Assembly: GCF_028769735.1 (NCBI RefSeq)
Contig: NC_088171.1
Span: 127,075,533-127,139,532 of the forward strand
Direction: 5' to 3'
DNA from: Zonotrichia leucophrys gambelii
Lineage: Eukaryota > Chordata > Aves > Passeriformes > Passerellidae
Length of the DNA: 64,000 nucleotides
The notes beneath the pieces are model-generated. The model was not told where the DNA came from and searched no databases. It saw only the letters and a program-made list of their open reading frames with translations. Positions 25,101 through 40,100 of this stretch are shown here, in pieces. Position 1 is the first letter of the stretch, and every line of letters starts with the position of its first letter. Position numbers and translations under genes: made by a program.

Positions 25101-28100
25101 ACAACAGTAATTTTGATGTAACTAGAGCAAATAATGTGATTTTGAGAACAACTCAAAATCATCATTGGTATGAAAGCATCTTTAAACAGCTGGTGAAGAG
25201 ATTAAATGGATGTCCCATGTAGTAAGAGCATATTAAAAACTTCTAGAGCCTACCACAGTGCAAAGGAAGACAACCACAAGTCCAGCAGCTCCCCATCTAC
25301 CTGTCCCTACTACAAGGAGTTTGGCCAGATACTCGCCACTGTCCTGAGTACAGAGCCCACAGTCATGCATGACTGGCTCTTGAGCAGCGATGGTTCACTC
25401 TACCCCATGCAACTGCAAGGCAAGGAAAAAGGAATACTTGTGACATCCAGCTTTAGTAGTGAATAATCTGTCATTACTAGCACTCAATTTATCTCCATTA
25501 TTTTTCTACTATCTCAAAACAGATAACAAATATTGTTGCAAATTGTACTGGCTTGTGCATTCTCAGAGTCAAACAGCTATATGTAAAGCTTTAGCAATAT
25601 TCCACTCAAACATGTGACAGTGTAGTTTTGTCCTTTTATTTGCTCTGACACTTCATTGCAAATTTACACTGTTTACACCAGCAACTTATGAACATAACCC
25701 TGAAAGCAGTAATGTGAGGACCCTTTAGCCTTACTGCTTCTTTAAGCTACACCCTACCATGTGTGAGGCAATCGGTGACTTACAATTGGCTGTAAATGTG
25801 TGGTTACTCAAGCAGATTCTTGAGAAAAAAATTCTCAAAATCTCTGACACCATTATACAGTTGTTGTTTCACATAGTGGAAATGTAGACAGTTTTATGGA
25901 CACTGCCATCTTGCCTTCAACCTCTCAAATGCATACTTGTCATCATCTTGCATCTGTGAATTGCTTATCAGCTTTTTAACTCAGAGATCGACCTTTTCAT
26001 ATGCCATGGAGATGCCTTATTTTTCTTGCTATAGAGAAACATGAATACCTATTCATGTGTGTACAATATAATAGCTTCTTGGCATGCTGAATCTGTTGCA
26101 CACTGTCACATTCCATTTGTTTTGAGAACAAAAACCTGCATAATGGCAGACCACTGGTATGCAATGACAAACATCATAAATAGCATGTCATAGAATGTCA
26201 AACTAGCCACTGGGAAATTAAAGGAAAAGAACCCACACTCTCAAACCCAGAGCTTATTTTAAGTATAGAGTCCGTACTAAGCATGCAGTTCATACTAAGT
26301 TCTGCAAGTAAACCATGAGACACTGTCTCAAGTTTATCCACTCTGAGCTAGGCTTCAAATGATTATGTTAAGATACTTCAACCTCGCAGATGCAGCACCT
26401 GGCCTTCAACAAAATGCCTGTGGTTTAGGCCAACATGCTTTATTCTTGCTTTGCAGTGGACAAAACTACATACTTCTTGATCAAATGAGCTACAGGATCT
26501 TAAAGTCACATATGTCTAAGCTTACTCGCAACTGCCTTCAACTTCATTCAGGAATTGAGATATATCTTGCAAACAGACAGCATTTTGTTGCTGCCAGGCT
26601 CAAGAGCACTGCTTTGAAACGTTAGTAGTAACATTAGAAGTTTATTGTTCCTTATAACCTGGTTTAATTAATAAACTGCTTATGCTATTTCCTCTTCTGT
26701 CAAGATTTCCTCGTGTTCCTTCCTTGTAGTCCTATAATCTTCTAGTCTACTTCACCAAGCTAAATAAACCAGTGTTTTCTTCTGTCTCCTGCCCCACTCC
26801 CTGCCCCTCATCAGCTGTCTTCCTATCATTCCAGGACCTACTTCTACCTCATTCTACTTTGAACACAGCATGTAGTCTTTCATACCATATGAGAAATACC
26901 TAGAAAGCAAGATATTTCATTAATAGGATGTAGATGCAGATCCATATTCATCACACTGGACTGTACTTTTCAGTACAAAATACTCCTTTGTGATAAAACT
27001 CTTCCATTAAAATAATTAGTTAAAGGTCTACCTATATGACTTTGCTATGTGCTTTATTTACTATGCTCTCTTTACTATGCCATCTCAGCATCCAGTTTCC
27101 TGGATAATCAAGGCTAATTTTTGAGGATCAGCAAATGTTCCTTAAGGACACTTTGCTCTCTCTCTAGTTTTTCTGCTTTAAAAAGAATGTGGGAGAAGAG
27201 AAAAACAGCTGAACTCTTACGGTTAATCTGGGCACTGGTCACAATAGAGCAAAACAAGTAACATGTATAGCCTGAATCGTTAGTGCACTTCAGGGCAAAA
27301 AGGGCTCTGAAACTGTCTGTTGCAGATGATACAGCACTGGGAAGAGCTGCTGACTCCCTTAAAGAGATGGATGCCCTACAGAGAGACCTCAGCAAATCAA
27401 AGGACTGGGCAATGACCAACCACATGCAGTTCAACAAGGGACAGTGCTGAATTCTACTCCTGGGATGCAGCAACCCTGGATGTATGTACAGACTGGGGAA
27501 TGAGATGCTGGAAATCTATGCCATGGAAAGGGACTTGGGGTCCTGGTCAATGGCAAGATGAACATGAGCCAGCAGTGCCCTGGCAGCCAGGAGGGCCAAG
27601 TGTGTCCTGGGGGGCACCAGGCACAGCATCACCAGGCAGGCAAGGGAGGTGATTGTCCTGCTCTGCTCTGGGTGGCCTCACCTCCAGTGCTGGGGAAAGT
27701 TATGGGTGCCACAAGAAAAGACAAATAGAAAACTATCAGAGTGTCCAAAGGAGGGCAACAAAGATGATGAAAGGCCTTGAGGGGAAACTCTATGAAGAGA
27801 GGCTGAGGTCACTTGGTCTGTTCAGCCAGGAGACCTTGCTGCAGTTACAACTTCCTCATAAGGGGAAGAAGAGGGGCAGGCACAGATCCCTGCTCTGTGG
27901 TGAGCAGTAACATGACCCAAGGGAATGTCATGAAGCTGTATCAGGACATCAGTTTGGAAAAAGGTAGATATCAGAAGGTGGCTGGGCACTGGAACAGGTT
28001 CCTCAGGGAACTGGTCACAGCACCAGCCTGACAGAGTTCAATAAGTGTTTGGACAGTGCTCTTGGGCACGTGGTGTGAATTTTGGGGATAGTGATGTGCA

Positions 28101-31100
28101 GGGCCAGGAGTTGGAGTGGATAATCCTTGTGGGTCCTTTCCAACTCAGCTTACTTTGTGATCCTGTGATTCCAAGTTTGAAAAGACATGGAATATATCCT
28201 TAGAGATCTAATACTACCTGCTGTATTCATATTGGCAGCATTGGTGAAAAAATACAGGATGAATTGTATGACTCGTAGCATGACTCTTTAACCTTTTTAA
28301 CCTCTCCACACTATGTATATCTGAGTTAACCACTTAGCAAAACACCCAGCAGTTTTAATATTTAATGCAATAAGTTGAGGGTTTGCATACTAATGATTTA
28401 AACAATCAATAAGCCCAGGATTCTCCTTCTGGAGAAACTCATGTTTCTAAACTTTGTTTTTCAGAAAATATCTCAAAAGTACCTAACTTGACAAGCTACG
28501 CTTGCCACTTGCAGTGAATGAAACCGAAGGCAAAATTCCAAATATGAAACATTTCTTGTCCTTCAACAACACACATGAAAGTGCAGTTAAACTTTTTTTA
28601 ATGTTTGATCAACCCCTTCAGCCCCTGGTCATATCATCCTGCTAACTGGCAGATGTAAAAAAAGCTTTTTACACCAGCGAGGCTTTCCTCAGTTTAACAA
28701 AGCCACAAGTGACACCCCCCGCTGCCCCCCCATGCCTGTTTGCTAACAGGGAGCAGCTTTCATTGCTGCCCTCAAAACAAACACAGCTCAACGTTCAGAG
28801 CTAACAAGTAGCTGAAACTGTCTCCATCGAGAATGGGAGGGTCTTATCAGAGCAGAACAGTGCTTCTGGAAGTAAGAACAGATAAAGCTTAACGGCATAA
28901 ACAGCTCTGAAACGTAAGTTATCTATAACCTTGTTACCAACTCAGAATATGAAATAAAAAAATAAGTATTAAGAAAGAACACAAGCTGAACAATTTCACT
29001 TTGAATCTTAATACATAATACTGAATCTTAATACATAGTTGTAAACTTGGCTGAACTGTAAACTTCATGAACATTAATTCTTGTGATTCAAAAATATTTC
29101 AGGATATTTAATTGAAGAAAAAAAACCCCAATGTAGTTTTAATCGGCCACTTACAAAGTTACTTTAGAATACCTTCCAATAAAAAGGTGCCTATGCAAAC
29201 TGAACGCTGCTCTGAATATTTTAAGAGAATACACAAACTTTATTTTTCTGACAAATTTAGTTTCCTTCCATAAATATTAGACTGCTGGAGAGAAGACAAT
29301 ATTGAAGAAGCACTCTGCGCCATCATACTAAATATGATTATTTGGGATATTTTGATTACATCACAAAAATGCTTTAATTCCTGGGTCATACTGCACCAGA
29401 TAAACAGATGTAAGATATCATTTGAAGAAAACCCAAACCTTAAGACTAATTTAATTTGATTAATTTTTAAAACATGTGGCTGCAAAGCTATTAATTTTCT
29501 ATTTTGTGTGGTATTCAGTCCATTCAACTCCCTGTCACTCTGCTGGTGACAAAGAAGAGAAGGGATGACAGCTGGGCATTTTATGCAGAGAAGGACCATA
29601 GAATGACAGCAGTCCCCTGGTTTGGCTGTCACCATGGTTCTTTCTCTCAGTATGTTAAAAGCTGTCCCTCTTCAAACTGTTGTGCACACTGGGGTGTTTT
29701 CCAGAGCAGGGAGAGAAATGCTGAGTAGGTCACATGACAGCAGCATTCTCCCTGTGACCAGTACTGTCCCTGTTAAATATCCGCCTCAAAGTGCTCTGAG
29801 CCCACAGCAACTGTACCAGTAATTAACATATACTGAAGATAAACTGAACTATCTGCAATAACCAGAATAAATGAACTTGAAAAGAATGCAATCAAAGCCT
29901 GAAGCACACAAAGTGTTACATCAAGCCTGTAGACCTTAATAACAAGCTATTTTTTTCAAGATGGGAGAAAACACTCATATGAGAGATATGATAATGCCAG
30001 CAAGATAACTAAATTTAGCATGTGAAACATTAAACAGTTTAGGAGGTTTGTGCAAAGAACTAAGAATTAGATTTAAGAAAATTACTTTCTTAAAGAGGCA
30101 GGCCACACAACTTTACTCTTTTTGGCCTAATAAAAAAACATCTGTAGCAACACAATCAGTAAAACCCAGCTCCCTTGCAAAACTACTTAAGTGAGTTCCA
30201 GCACTTGCAAGCAGAGAAACCAGAGGTTCAGCTGCTGAAACCACAGCACCTGGTGCTTGAGCATAAGCTGCCATTAAGGCAGACTGAGCAAGGTTACATC
30301 TCAGCTCTGATACTGCCCTGCAAAGACCCTCTCAGGTATGACAAGAAAGCATCACACAGGCTTAGAATTAACTGAATCACAGCCCAGCATGAAAATATTT
30401 GTCTCCTGCTTTAAGCAGAAAAAAGTCAATTAAGGACCAACTTCAGATTCCACAGACCTTTAAAGCCATACAAGAAAAATATAAGTCTTTACTACTCATT
30501 TACTTTCTTTTAACTTATAAACAACCTTTTCAAAAATTCCTCTGCCATTCTACCTCAACTATGTTGAGGTATTTCATAATTATTAAATATCAAACTATTA
30601 CTTTTATTATTATTAAATATTTCATAATTATTAAAAATGCAAACAATGCAACACCCAATAATTCAAAGGAAGAACTATAATAATGGCATAGTTCAGGTTG
30701 GAACAGATCTTACAGATCATACAGCTCCACCCCCCCCTCCCCCCCAGTCATAGGCAGGGAACCTTCCACTGTACCAGGTTACTCAAAGCCCCATGCAGCC
30801 TGTCACTGAACACTTCCAGGAATGAGAATTCCACAAATCCTCTTGAGAAATCTAGTGCCTCACCACCCTCATAGAGAAGAATTTCTTCGTAGTATCTAAT
30901 CTAGACCTTTCCTCCTTCAGATTAAGGCCATTCCCCTTAGTCCTATCACAACATGCCCTTGGGAAAAGTCCCCCTCCAGCCCTCTTACTAGAGAGCCCCT
31001 GTAGGCTTTGCAAGGTGCCATAATAAGGTCTCTCCAGAGCCTTCTCTCCTTCAGGCTGAACAGTGCCAACTCTCTCAGCCTGTCTCCACAGCAGAGGTGT

Positions 31101-34100
31101 CCAGGTGACACCAAAACACAGCCCTTGGATCAACCCAGTGGCCCTCCTCCAGACTTGCTCCAAGAGGCCTGCATGAGACCATGCACTCATGGCAAAAGCA
31201 CTAACATGATGCATAACCCCCCAAATTACCTAGAACAACAGGTACAGCAAATATCTGTCAAGGAAGGGTTCTAGGCCAAATGACCTCTATAAGAAAGTAC
31301 TGGATTTCACTCTGCATTTTTATTACTAAAAATATATAATTAATTCACTCAATTACTCTAAAAACTTAATATGGAAAACTGATTTTAAAAATATTTTAGT
31401 AGTATTACTGAATTGATGCAACCGTGCATTCTGACATCTACAGAGAAGTACTAAATTCTCATCTTTCACATGCAAGCCCCTATTATTATACCTTCCTAAT
31501 TGTCAAAGAAATACAGGCATTAGCTTAACAAAATAAAGTTAAGCAATAACTCAAAATAGCAGAAGTTGTACAGGTGTCAAACAATTCAAGCTACTAAAAC
31601 CAACATTTTAATTCTCTTTGGATGCTAATAAGTTGAGAATATAAAAGCCAAGATCACTTTTCATTGGTTTTGCCCCCTTTGGCTATACTGCCTATCCAAG
31701 CTGTGCAAAGCACAGAAACAAGCATTCCCAAAGATGGCAATCCACCTTTTGTTCCTTTGCATTGTGCGAGGTCTTTTGTCTGAAATGCTTTAACAGGAAG
31801 AACCATTGCCTACATTTTTGACATTCTAGAAACCTACTGGCATCTGTTGTATTGCCACAAAATAAAGAGACACAGTAAATACCAAACATTTACTAAAACA
31901 TGGAAAGCTGACATTACTAGCTTTTTTATGGAGGAGCATAATACACCAATAAGTTGCCAAAATTTTGATTTCCTACCCTGGGAAAGTATCATTTCTTTCA
32001 AATGCACAGCTCAAATTAATAGTATCATCAAGAAAGTAACCAAGGCCTTTCTGGTAAATAATCTAGGGCAACTTAGTTGCTTCAAGCTAGCATTTCTGTT
32101 TTATTGTATCACTTAATTTAGCCCAGTAACTGTTACTTCATGTCAGATAAGACTTCATCCAAATTCAGAACAAGCACTAATGACAGATTCAGTCAGAAAC
32201 CTGTACACTTTATATGCTGCCAGACTCCTTAATATTCTTTCCACAGGTCTTGCATAACAGAAATAATTATGCCAATATTCTTTCCTTTCTGTAAAAAGAT
32301 TACACTTGCACATTAGGTTTATGAACATTCATTGAAGAAAAAACCCAACTTCAAGAATAGAGCTTGTCTTATCGACATAGCAACATCTTAAAAATATCCC
32401 CATCTGTAATTACTTCTGTAACTTTTTCCAATTTGACTTTTTACATGTTAAAATAACCTCCTCTCTACCTCTCCCACAGCAAAGTTATTCTCCTTTATTC
32501 TCACAGAGTCTTCTTTAGTTCAAACAGTCCTTAAAAGCTGGTAAGTATTGTTTTTATAAAATAGTTAAACTCTGGCTAAAGTGCAGTATTGGTGCTAAGG
32601 GAAACAATTATAACAAAGGGTACTATTACTCATTAAAATATCTGTGCAAGTTATATCTATATATCTGTGTATCTAGATACATGTTAAAACCACAGTCTTT
32701 GTAAACTGAACTTCAGATAGTTTTTACACTGTTGCAGGGTATGCCACAATAACATTTCAATTCATTTAGGCATTACATCTCCTTTCTACTCCACTACCAC
32801 AGAGGAAAGGTAAAGAGACTATTACTTCAAAAATCTCTTATTTAGGAACACACATTTTATAGAACCATTTGTTACAACAAGTCAATTTCATATTTTGCAA
32901 GTATCCTGGGTAAAAATAAATATAAAAACAATACATAAAAGATAAAGAATAAAAACATGTTAATAAATTTAAAAAAAAAACCCAAATAAACCAAAACCAA
33001 CTCAACAACACCCTTGAAGTATGCTTCAAAACCCAGTAAGATGTAATTCTTAAGAATTAAACTCTCCTGTCATAAACAGAGTCTAAATGAAAACTATCTT
33101 CCAAATTTACCAGAGGGTAAAAGCCCAGTATATTGTCAAGATCACTACTTCCCTATCCTCAAGCTGTTGTTTCGCAGGTCTCACTGAAAACCTTTTCCTG
33201 TAGAATCTACTACGTATTAAACAGTACTACAAAAATTCTGTTTGGGGAAAACAACACTGAAAAATCCCAGTTCCTTTCATATATCTAATAAACTGCAAAG
33301 CCAGTGTTTTTGCTTCCCCCCCGTCACTATAAACGTGAGAATGGGACAACTGGGGACTCATGTCCATGAATTTAGAAGTATTACCAGACCTTTATATGGT
33401 TGACTGACTTCTGAGTAAGTAATGGTAAGTCAGGAAATTTACACTTCTATAATTGTATGCCCATGCAAACTCTTATCCTTGGTACCTAGGCACAAAGCAC
33501 ATATTTTGTGAAAAAATGCATTACTCCAAGGGAAAAGAAAGGGGAAAAAAACCACCTTAAAACTGCTGAACTCCTTAATGCTCAAAGTAGTTCCTATTAT
33601 CTACTTTAAATGAAATATCAGTAATTAGATTCCATTTCAAAGATAATGAAAATTTGTGACTTAGCATCCTGTTTACATATTCAAAATTTAAACTTCCAGA
33701 AACTGTCTCTGCATCACAACATTTAAAGACCGTAATAACAGACATGAACATACTACACTAAAAATTACCAGGGTGCATTTACGATTAACAGGCTGGTGCT
33801 TTCTTCCCTTCTTCCCATACCAGAGACGAGACATTTCCCTTCTAAAAATAAAACGCGACTAAAAAACAGAAATGAAACAAAACCCAGGGTTGCAGGCTGT
33901 TTGAAAGCATTCTCTGTACCTGCTGTAAGCTCCAGGCACAGGCAGAGCCCCACGACGCCGTGACAAGAGAGTTTGCTGGACGCTCACATTTGACTGACAA
34001 GGCAGGCAGCAAATGAGCGAGGGTGCAGCAGGGGATGTATCGCAAATGATGACGATACACGAGGAGGAAGGCTTCCTGTGCTCAAGCGTGGTTGCAGAGC

Positions 34101-37100
34101 ACTAGTTTGTTAAAAGGCCAAAGTATTTAAAGACACAGAGCTGAATTGCTCATACACAATATTGAAGAGCACAAAAATAATCCCCAAGAACTGCTTGCAA
34201 TATTTGGTTATAGGGCAATTGCTCATAAACAATTTCTAATGGCAAAGTGCTTGCATTCAATATTAAATTAATAGTTTGTCTTCTTTTTGCTGACAACCTT
34301 ATATAAACCCTATAAGTAATTTCTGAGCATCCAGAAGCAGTTAGAAGAGAGGTCAGTGAAGATTTAGAATATTTTTAAAAAGGGGATTTTAAAGCATTTG
34401 GAAACTGCTAGCCTTGCAGCCTTTTCAGTTTGTAAGCTACAAGAAGAAAATTAATCCTTTTGTCTGTAAACTAAATTTGCTGTATGGGTTAAATGCTAGT
34501 CCCAGCATGAAAGTATTTTTGAAATCATGACTTCTTTTTCCCTTAAGGAAGGATGTTTATTTAAACAGGCACGTGCAATACTAAAAAACATGACAACCCT
34601 GTAAGAATCTCCTTGCAGTAGCACTTGCAGTCTTTCTACCCCACAGCCAAAATGAAACACCTCCCTTCCCCCTGCAACATCCCCCAAAACAAACAACAAC
34701 CACCAAAATAATCTCCACATCATCCATGCTCCAAGTTCTGTCGAAACTATTAAATAGGCCAGGCAGCAACAGAACAACATTAAATCATCGCTCACTCAGG
34801 CTGTTGTGCTGTGATCTAAAAGCCAAGACATCCAAGCAGAGAAAATCAGAACCAAAACTTGTATTTTACTGCAAATTACGTACTGGAACACCTCACCTTG
34901 CACTACTGTCTAACATTCAGACGGATAATGTTTTTCTTTTCAGTAAAACCTTTTATGGGAGCTGGCATCTCTAAAAGCAAATTTGTTCTAACTTACCAGA
35001 AGTATTAAGGTAGCAAATAAAAACATTGTTATCATTGGAACATTGAAGCTGGGATTTAGGGAATTCAAATATGTAACAATGATTTGACTAAATATATAGT
35101 CAAATGGTGTATGATCCCAAAAATAAGCCATATGTCTACTTATGTGCTTGAGTTTTTTTGTTGGGTTTAACTTTCAAACAACAAGTGAACTAATACTGAG
35201 GGTTAAAACAAGAACAAAAACCAGACACCCTTAAAACTGTTTCAAGTGAGAATTATTATCAATATAAAAATATAATACAAGCTACAGACATCACCCCCTT
35301 CTCTGCCAAGCATGGGAAATCTTAAAGGAATGGAGAACATGCAGCAAAAGTATTTCAAACTTTCACTGGAAATGAAAACCCTTAAGGCTGAAAGCAAAAG
35401 TTAGTAATAAAACTAAATCTTCCAGAGCCTACTTTATCAGTCATCTGTTCCCTGCCCTTCAAGAAAAAAAAAATTCTTCCCTAACACAAGCCAACACATT
35501 GTTTCTGGGAAGGAAAAACAGAATCTGCATAACTGAATCCTTTTTCATCCTGCAACATTTTATCTTAAACAATTCTAACAATTTGCTTAGAAGTTTAAAG
35601 CTTCTCTCTGAATAAAAATGATGTTTCTTATAGCTTCTCAAAAGGACTTTAAAAACGTGCTCAAAAGAAAAGAAAGCAATAAAATTCTCATGTATTTCTC
35701 ATGCTCCATCCTTCTTAAGAGACAGAGGTTAGCCCAGAAGGATAACAGAACAGGCAGTAAGGGGCATAATTACTCAGTTTATTTACAACTTGCTGTTGAT
35801 TCCCACATGAATAAGTGTAAAGTTCAGGAGTAATGAAGTTAGAATGCAGTTGAAATTAAAAAATAAAATATCAGGTACTGGCTTCTAACAAAATTACTAC
35901 TCTGTCTTCTAGAACAAGTGAGTCTTTGTAAAAAATATTGGAGGTGAAGTTAACATTCAATTACTGCAAAGTAAGGTCTAATCCCTTTTCCCTTTACAGG
36001 TACCAGAAACACTAAAAGATTACAAAAAGCTATCTCCTGTAGTGTCAATACAACATGGACTGGCACAACTTCTTAGTTGGCTGAGAAAGTTTCCATAAGA
36101 AAGGAAGTCTAATTTGAGAAGTCATCCTTTGTTTCCTGTCAACAGCTTAAGGAAAGGGAGGGTGGAAAAAAAAGGCAGTATTTTTCCATCACAAAGTTTT
36201 CCTGAGCATTTTCAAAGGTATGCTGAAAGCCATTAAGAATCTCAAAAGCTCAAGCTTTTTAGCTGAATGGCTCTGCTTTAACTCTCAGCAGAGGGACCAT
36301 CCCAGATCCCTCTATTAGATACAAGAAATAGCCATCAATTAGCCAACTGCACATTCATGACTCCAACTACAGGACAGCTCTAAATCATTAAAACATCTGA
36401 ATTTCCACTTACAAGCTATAAATAGATTTGAAATAGATTAAGTAGTGACAGTAAATACAGCAAAACAAGAAATACTCTAACGCATGAAGTTGAGACAGTG
36501 CATATCATTCAAGTTAATTACAAAATAATGAAATTGCAAAGAATGAAAGTTACCAATCTCTGCAAAGAGCACTGGATTATGTAAACAGACACCAGAGTCC
36601 TTTTCTCCAACCACAACAAATTAAAAGAAACATTTCTACTATAGCACATGAGTGCTAGAATTGAAGAGACCCATTCTCCAGTAAAAGAGCAAAGTCTATT
36701 AGAAATTCTGTGGTAATGCACAGCAACACGTGCATGGTGACACATCCAATTTCTTAACTGACAATACATGATGTAAAAACCAAATAACCATCTAGCTTGT
36801 ATATCCAATTCATTATCACGTAGAGACAGCCTTTCCAGAAACATTGGAAAAAATACTCCTCTTCTGAAGACTGTTAGCATGGTTCATCTTTACACATCCT
36901 TTGCAATGTTTCATTCAAGAAGCCTACAAGTTTCAGGCTTCCTCTTCTCTCTGCTCATCCAGTATTATCCAGCTTGTCATACAGCATTATGTTCATATCA
37001 CATTTTAAATGCAAGACACAACAAGCAGATGCTGCACCAGCATCCAAGCACTGCAGTATACTGCAAAGAATGGAAGCAAATTTACAGAAGAAACACAATT

Positions 37101-40100
37101 AAGAACACAAAAAAATTAAGATAGAAGTGCATTCTAAAACTGCAATATCCCCTTTAATATAGAAACATTGTAGGTTCCAGTCCAGATCCAATAAGATCCA
37201 AGAACTTAACATCTGAAAAAGGTTTCAAGACTGGGATATTGGACATTGGTGCTTATCTAACCAGGAGACAATCACAGTTTGTGACCTTCACATTTCCATA
37301 AATATACAGAAATAGAATTCTGAGACACTCCAGAATATACAGCTTCATTAATGTTGGATGGCTGAGTGTCCAAGTCAAATACCATTTAAAGAAGACAGAA
37401 CTTCAATTTCAGCTAATAGCTTGATGTAGTAAGCCTTTTCAAACAACATCTTAAGTTCTAACTGAAATTCAGCTGGACAAGTGAGTGACAAATGCTTTCC
37501 AGAAGCATTGCATCCATGTTTTCTACAGACATTCAATAGGCAAAATGAAAGGTGATTACTACAAAATGCAAGTCCAGAACGTGACCTACCACGTCTAGGA
37601 AAAAATACTTGCAAGTATCTATCAACCCAAGCTTCATTTTGGAAATTAACTTTTAGACAGTTTAAAATCAAATTATTTGTATTTCCTCCACAATTAACAA
37701 AATTAATAAAAAAATCAAATTGATGAGCTTCCAACTACTTTAAGACCAGTTTGTGAGTTGTAAGACAAGAAATTTCCTGTTTTCAAATATCTTGTGAATG
37801 AGTATTTATATTTACATGGACAAAAATACAACTCAGTCTTGAATAATGGCAATGAGATCAAGTGATAGGGAAGGGAAAGGAAGAATCAATGCTTTAAACA
37901 GGAATTACTGTAATGCAGAGCAATTCAAGTGTTTGCTAAACAGATTTCAGGTTTAAATAGGAACCTACTATATGCTCTACTTGAACTTAAAAAGGAAACT
38001 AGATTAGACTATAAGTACCAATGGAAATTGTTTCTGAGACAAGGCACAACAGAAGGACTCAGCTTGCTGTCAAGTCTTGCCATGTTTAGATGCAAGTACA
38101 GATTATGCTTAGGAGGATGAGTTTGTTTATTAACACATAACAGTATTTATCATTTGTGCTAACAGATATAGAAAGCCATTAGCACTTGAACTTAGACACA
38201 TCAAGTAAAAAAAGAATACCAAGATAAATATACCTTATAGCTCAGTCCAGATGGTAAGAAAACCAGCACCAAAACAAAAGAAATCCAACAACCCCACACA
38301 AGTCAAAATACTCTCTTTCTTGGTGTAAGCCTATTCACTGAAGTGCCAGATAAAAGAGATATTTGAGAAAAATGGATGGGGATAACACAACTGAGAAGTT
38401 AGCATCACTTTCATTTCTTAGATAGTATATTAAATAGTTATTGCCTACTCATTTCTAGTGGGTATCAGAGACAAGTCTTTACTAAGGGCTGATCTTAAGT
38501 GAAAAAGTATCCTTTTTATAAAGCTTTGCTAATGACACAGGCAGGAAGACAAATACTGAGTAACAACATCAGCAACAGCAGCTGCAAGGCGCCTCAGACA
38601 GATTGTTTCAGATCTGTGAATTAGTCACCTGTACTGATGCTAACACGAGACAGCAGTAGATTCATTATTATTTCTAGTAAGTCAATTTTCTATCAAGGGT
38701 ACAACACAAAAAGAAATTTAAAGGAAGCGCTGGAATTTTCCCTGACATTATGTACAATGCAGTATTCGATCAAGGTAGAAGTAAGCAGGCAAAAACTGAA
38801 GTTTGAATGAGCATTCAGTCCTATTCATTGATAAACTTAATAAACCAACACCTACTACTCATTTCATTTACTTATCTTTGCCTTTGTTTATTACTTCTTC
38901 CCAGAATTTCTTTTCCACTAAACAAGCATAGACTTTCTCAAAGTAATAAAAGCTGCACCCGAATGTATTAAAAGAACTTGCAAAGAAACAAAAGCTGTTT
39001 CAAAGCACTACCTGGGTTACCCATTAATCCTCTTCCCTGTCCTTCTAGTTTTAAGATACTGTACAACGAAAGCAGGAAGAACACATTTTGGAAAAGAAAG
39101 GTACTCCACTACCTTCATCCTTTGCTAGATGAACAGTACTTTGTCATGCATTTCCACTTCCCTTCCACCCAGAGCTCTCCTATCCTTGTGATCTGAAAAA
39201 GGCAGCCTGTTTTTCAGCCAAATATCCAGAAAAAGGCTTCAATTATACTGTTCACCTGCTATTTTAGATTGAACCTGGAGCAAAAACTGACAGAAGAAAA
39301 GCTTGCTGCTGCATTGAAGGAAGGAAGTACATGGATTGAAAATGATGACTGAAATTCAGTGGCAATAATGGGTATGACAACAGTGGCTACAATTCCCTAT
39401 ATTTACTCATATTTTCTAGCATACATGTTAAAAGCCACTAAAATGCAGTTTTATGTAATGACAGCTCAAACCATCCAGTACTGTCAAACATTTCTGATTA
39501 GAAAGTTTTTAAGAGCTTTCAGATTTGTGCTAAAAGTCAGTCATAGGAAGTCACAAATTAAAATGCACAGAAGACCACACTAGCATATTTCTTGTACTTG
39601 CATAACATTTTTTATAGTTATCCATCTCACTAATCACATTAGCATATAAATCCAGAAAATTATTATTTGATAATATTAAGAGAACCAAGCTTGACAATTT
39701 CACATAACACACAGAAAAAACAATATTTTTGAAATGTTTCCTATGACTGTTTCCAGAGAAGACCTATATACAGGCTTAAGGTCGGGCCTCATTCTGTGGG
39801 AAATAACTTACAGATTTTAATACTTGCACAAAATGTATTGCCTCAACTACTTTCAGAAATTGTTTCTAAAACCTAACACATTCCACCATGAAACAAACAT
39901 TTTCACTTTATTCTGTGGAAATGATTCTGTAGTTATATTAAGGTGTCAAATTACTGAAGAGCTCAGTAAAGGAGAGATATACTGTGCTTTAAACCATAAC
40001 ACAGATCACTATTCACTGACACCCATGTTCCAAAAGGCTAAATTTTAAAACTCCAAATATTTATGAAGGCTTTGAGCAAGAGTTAACATCAAAATACATT

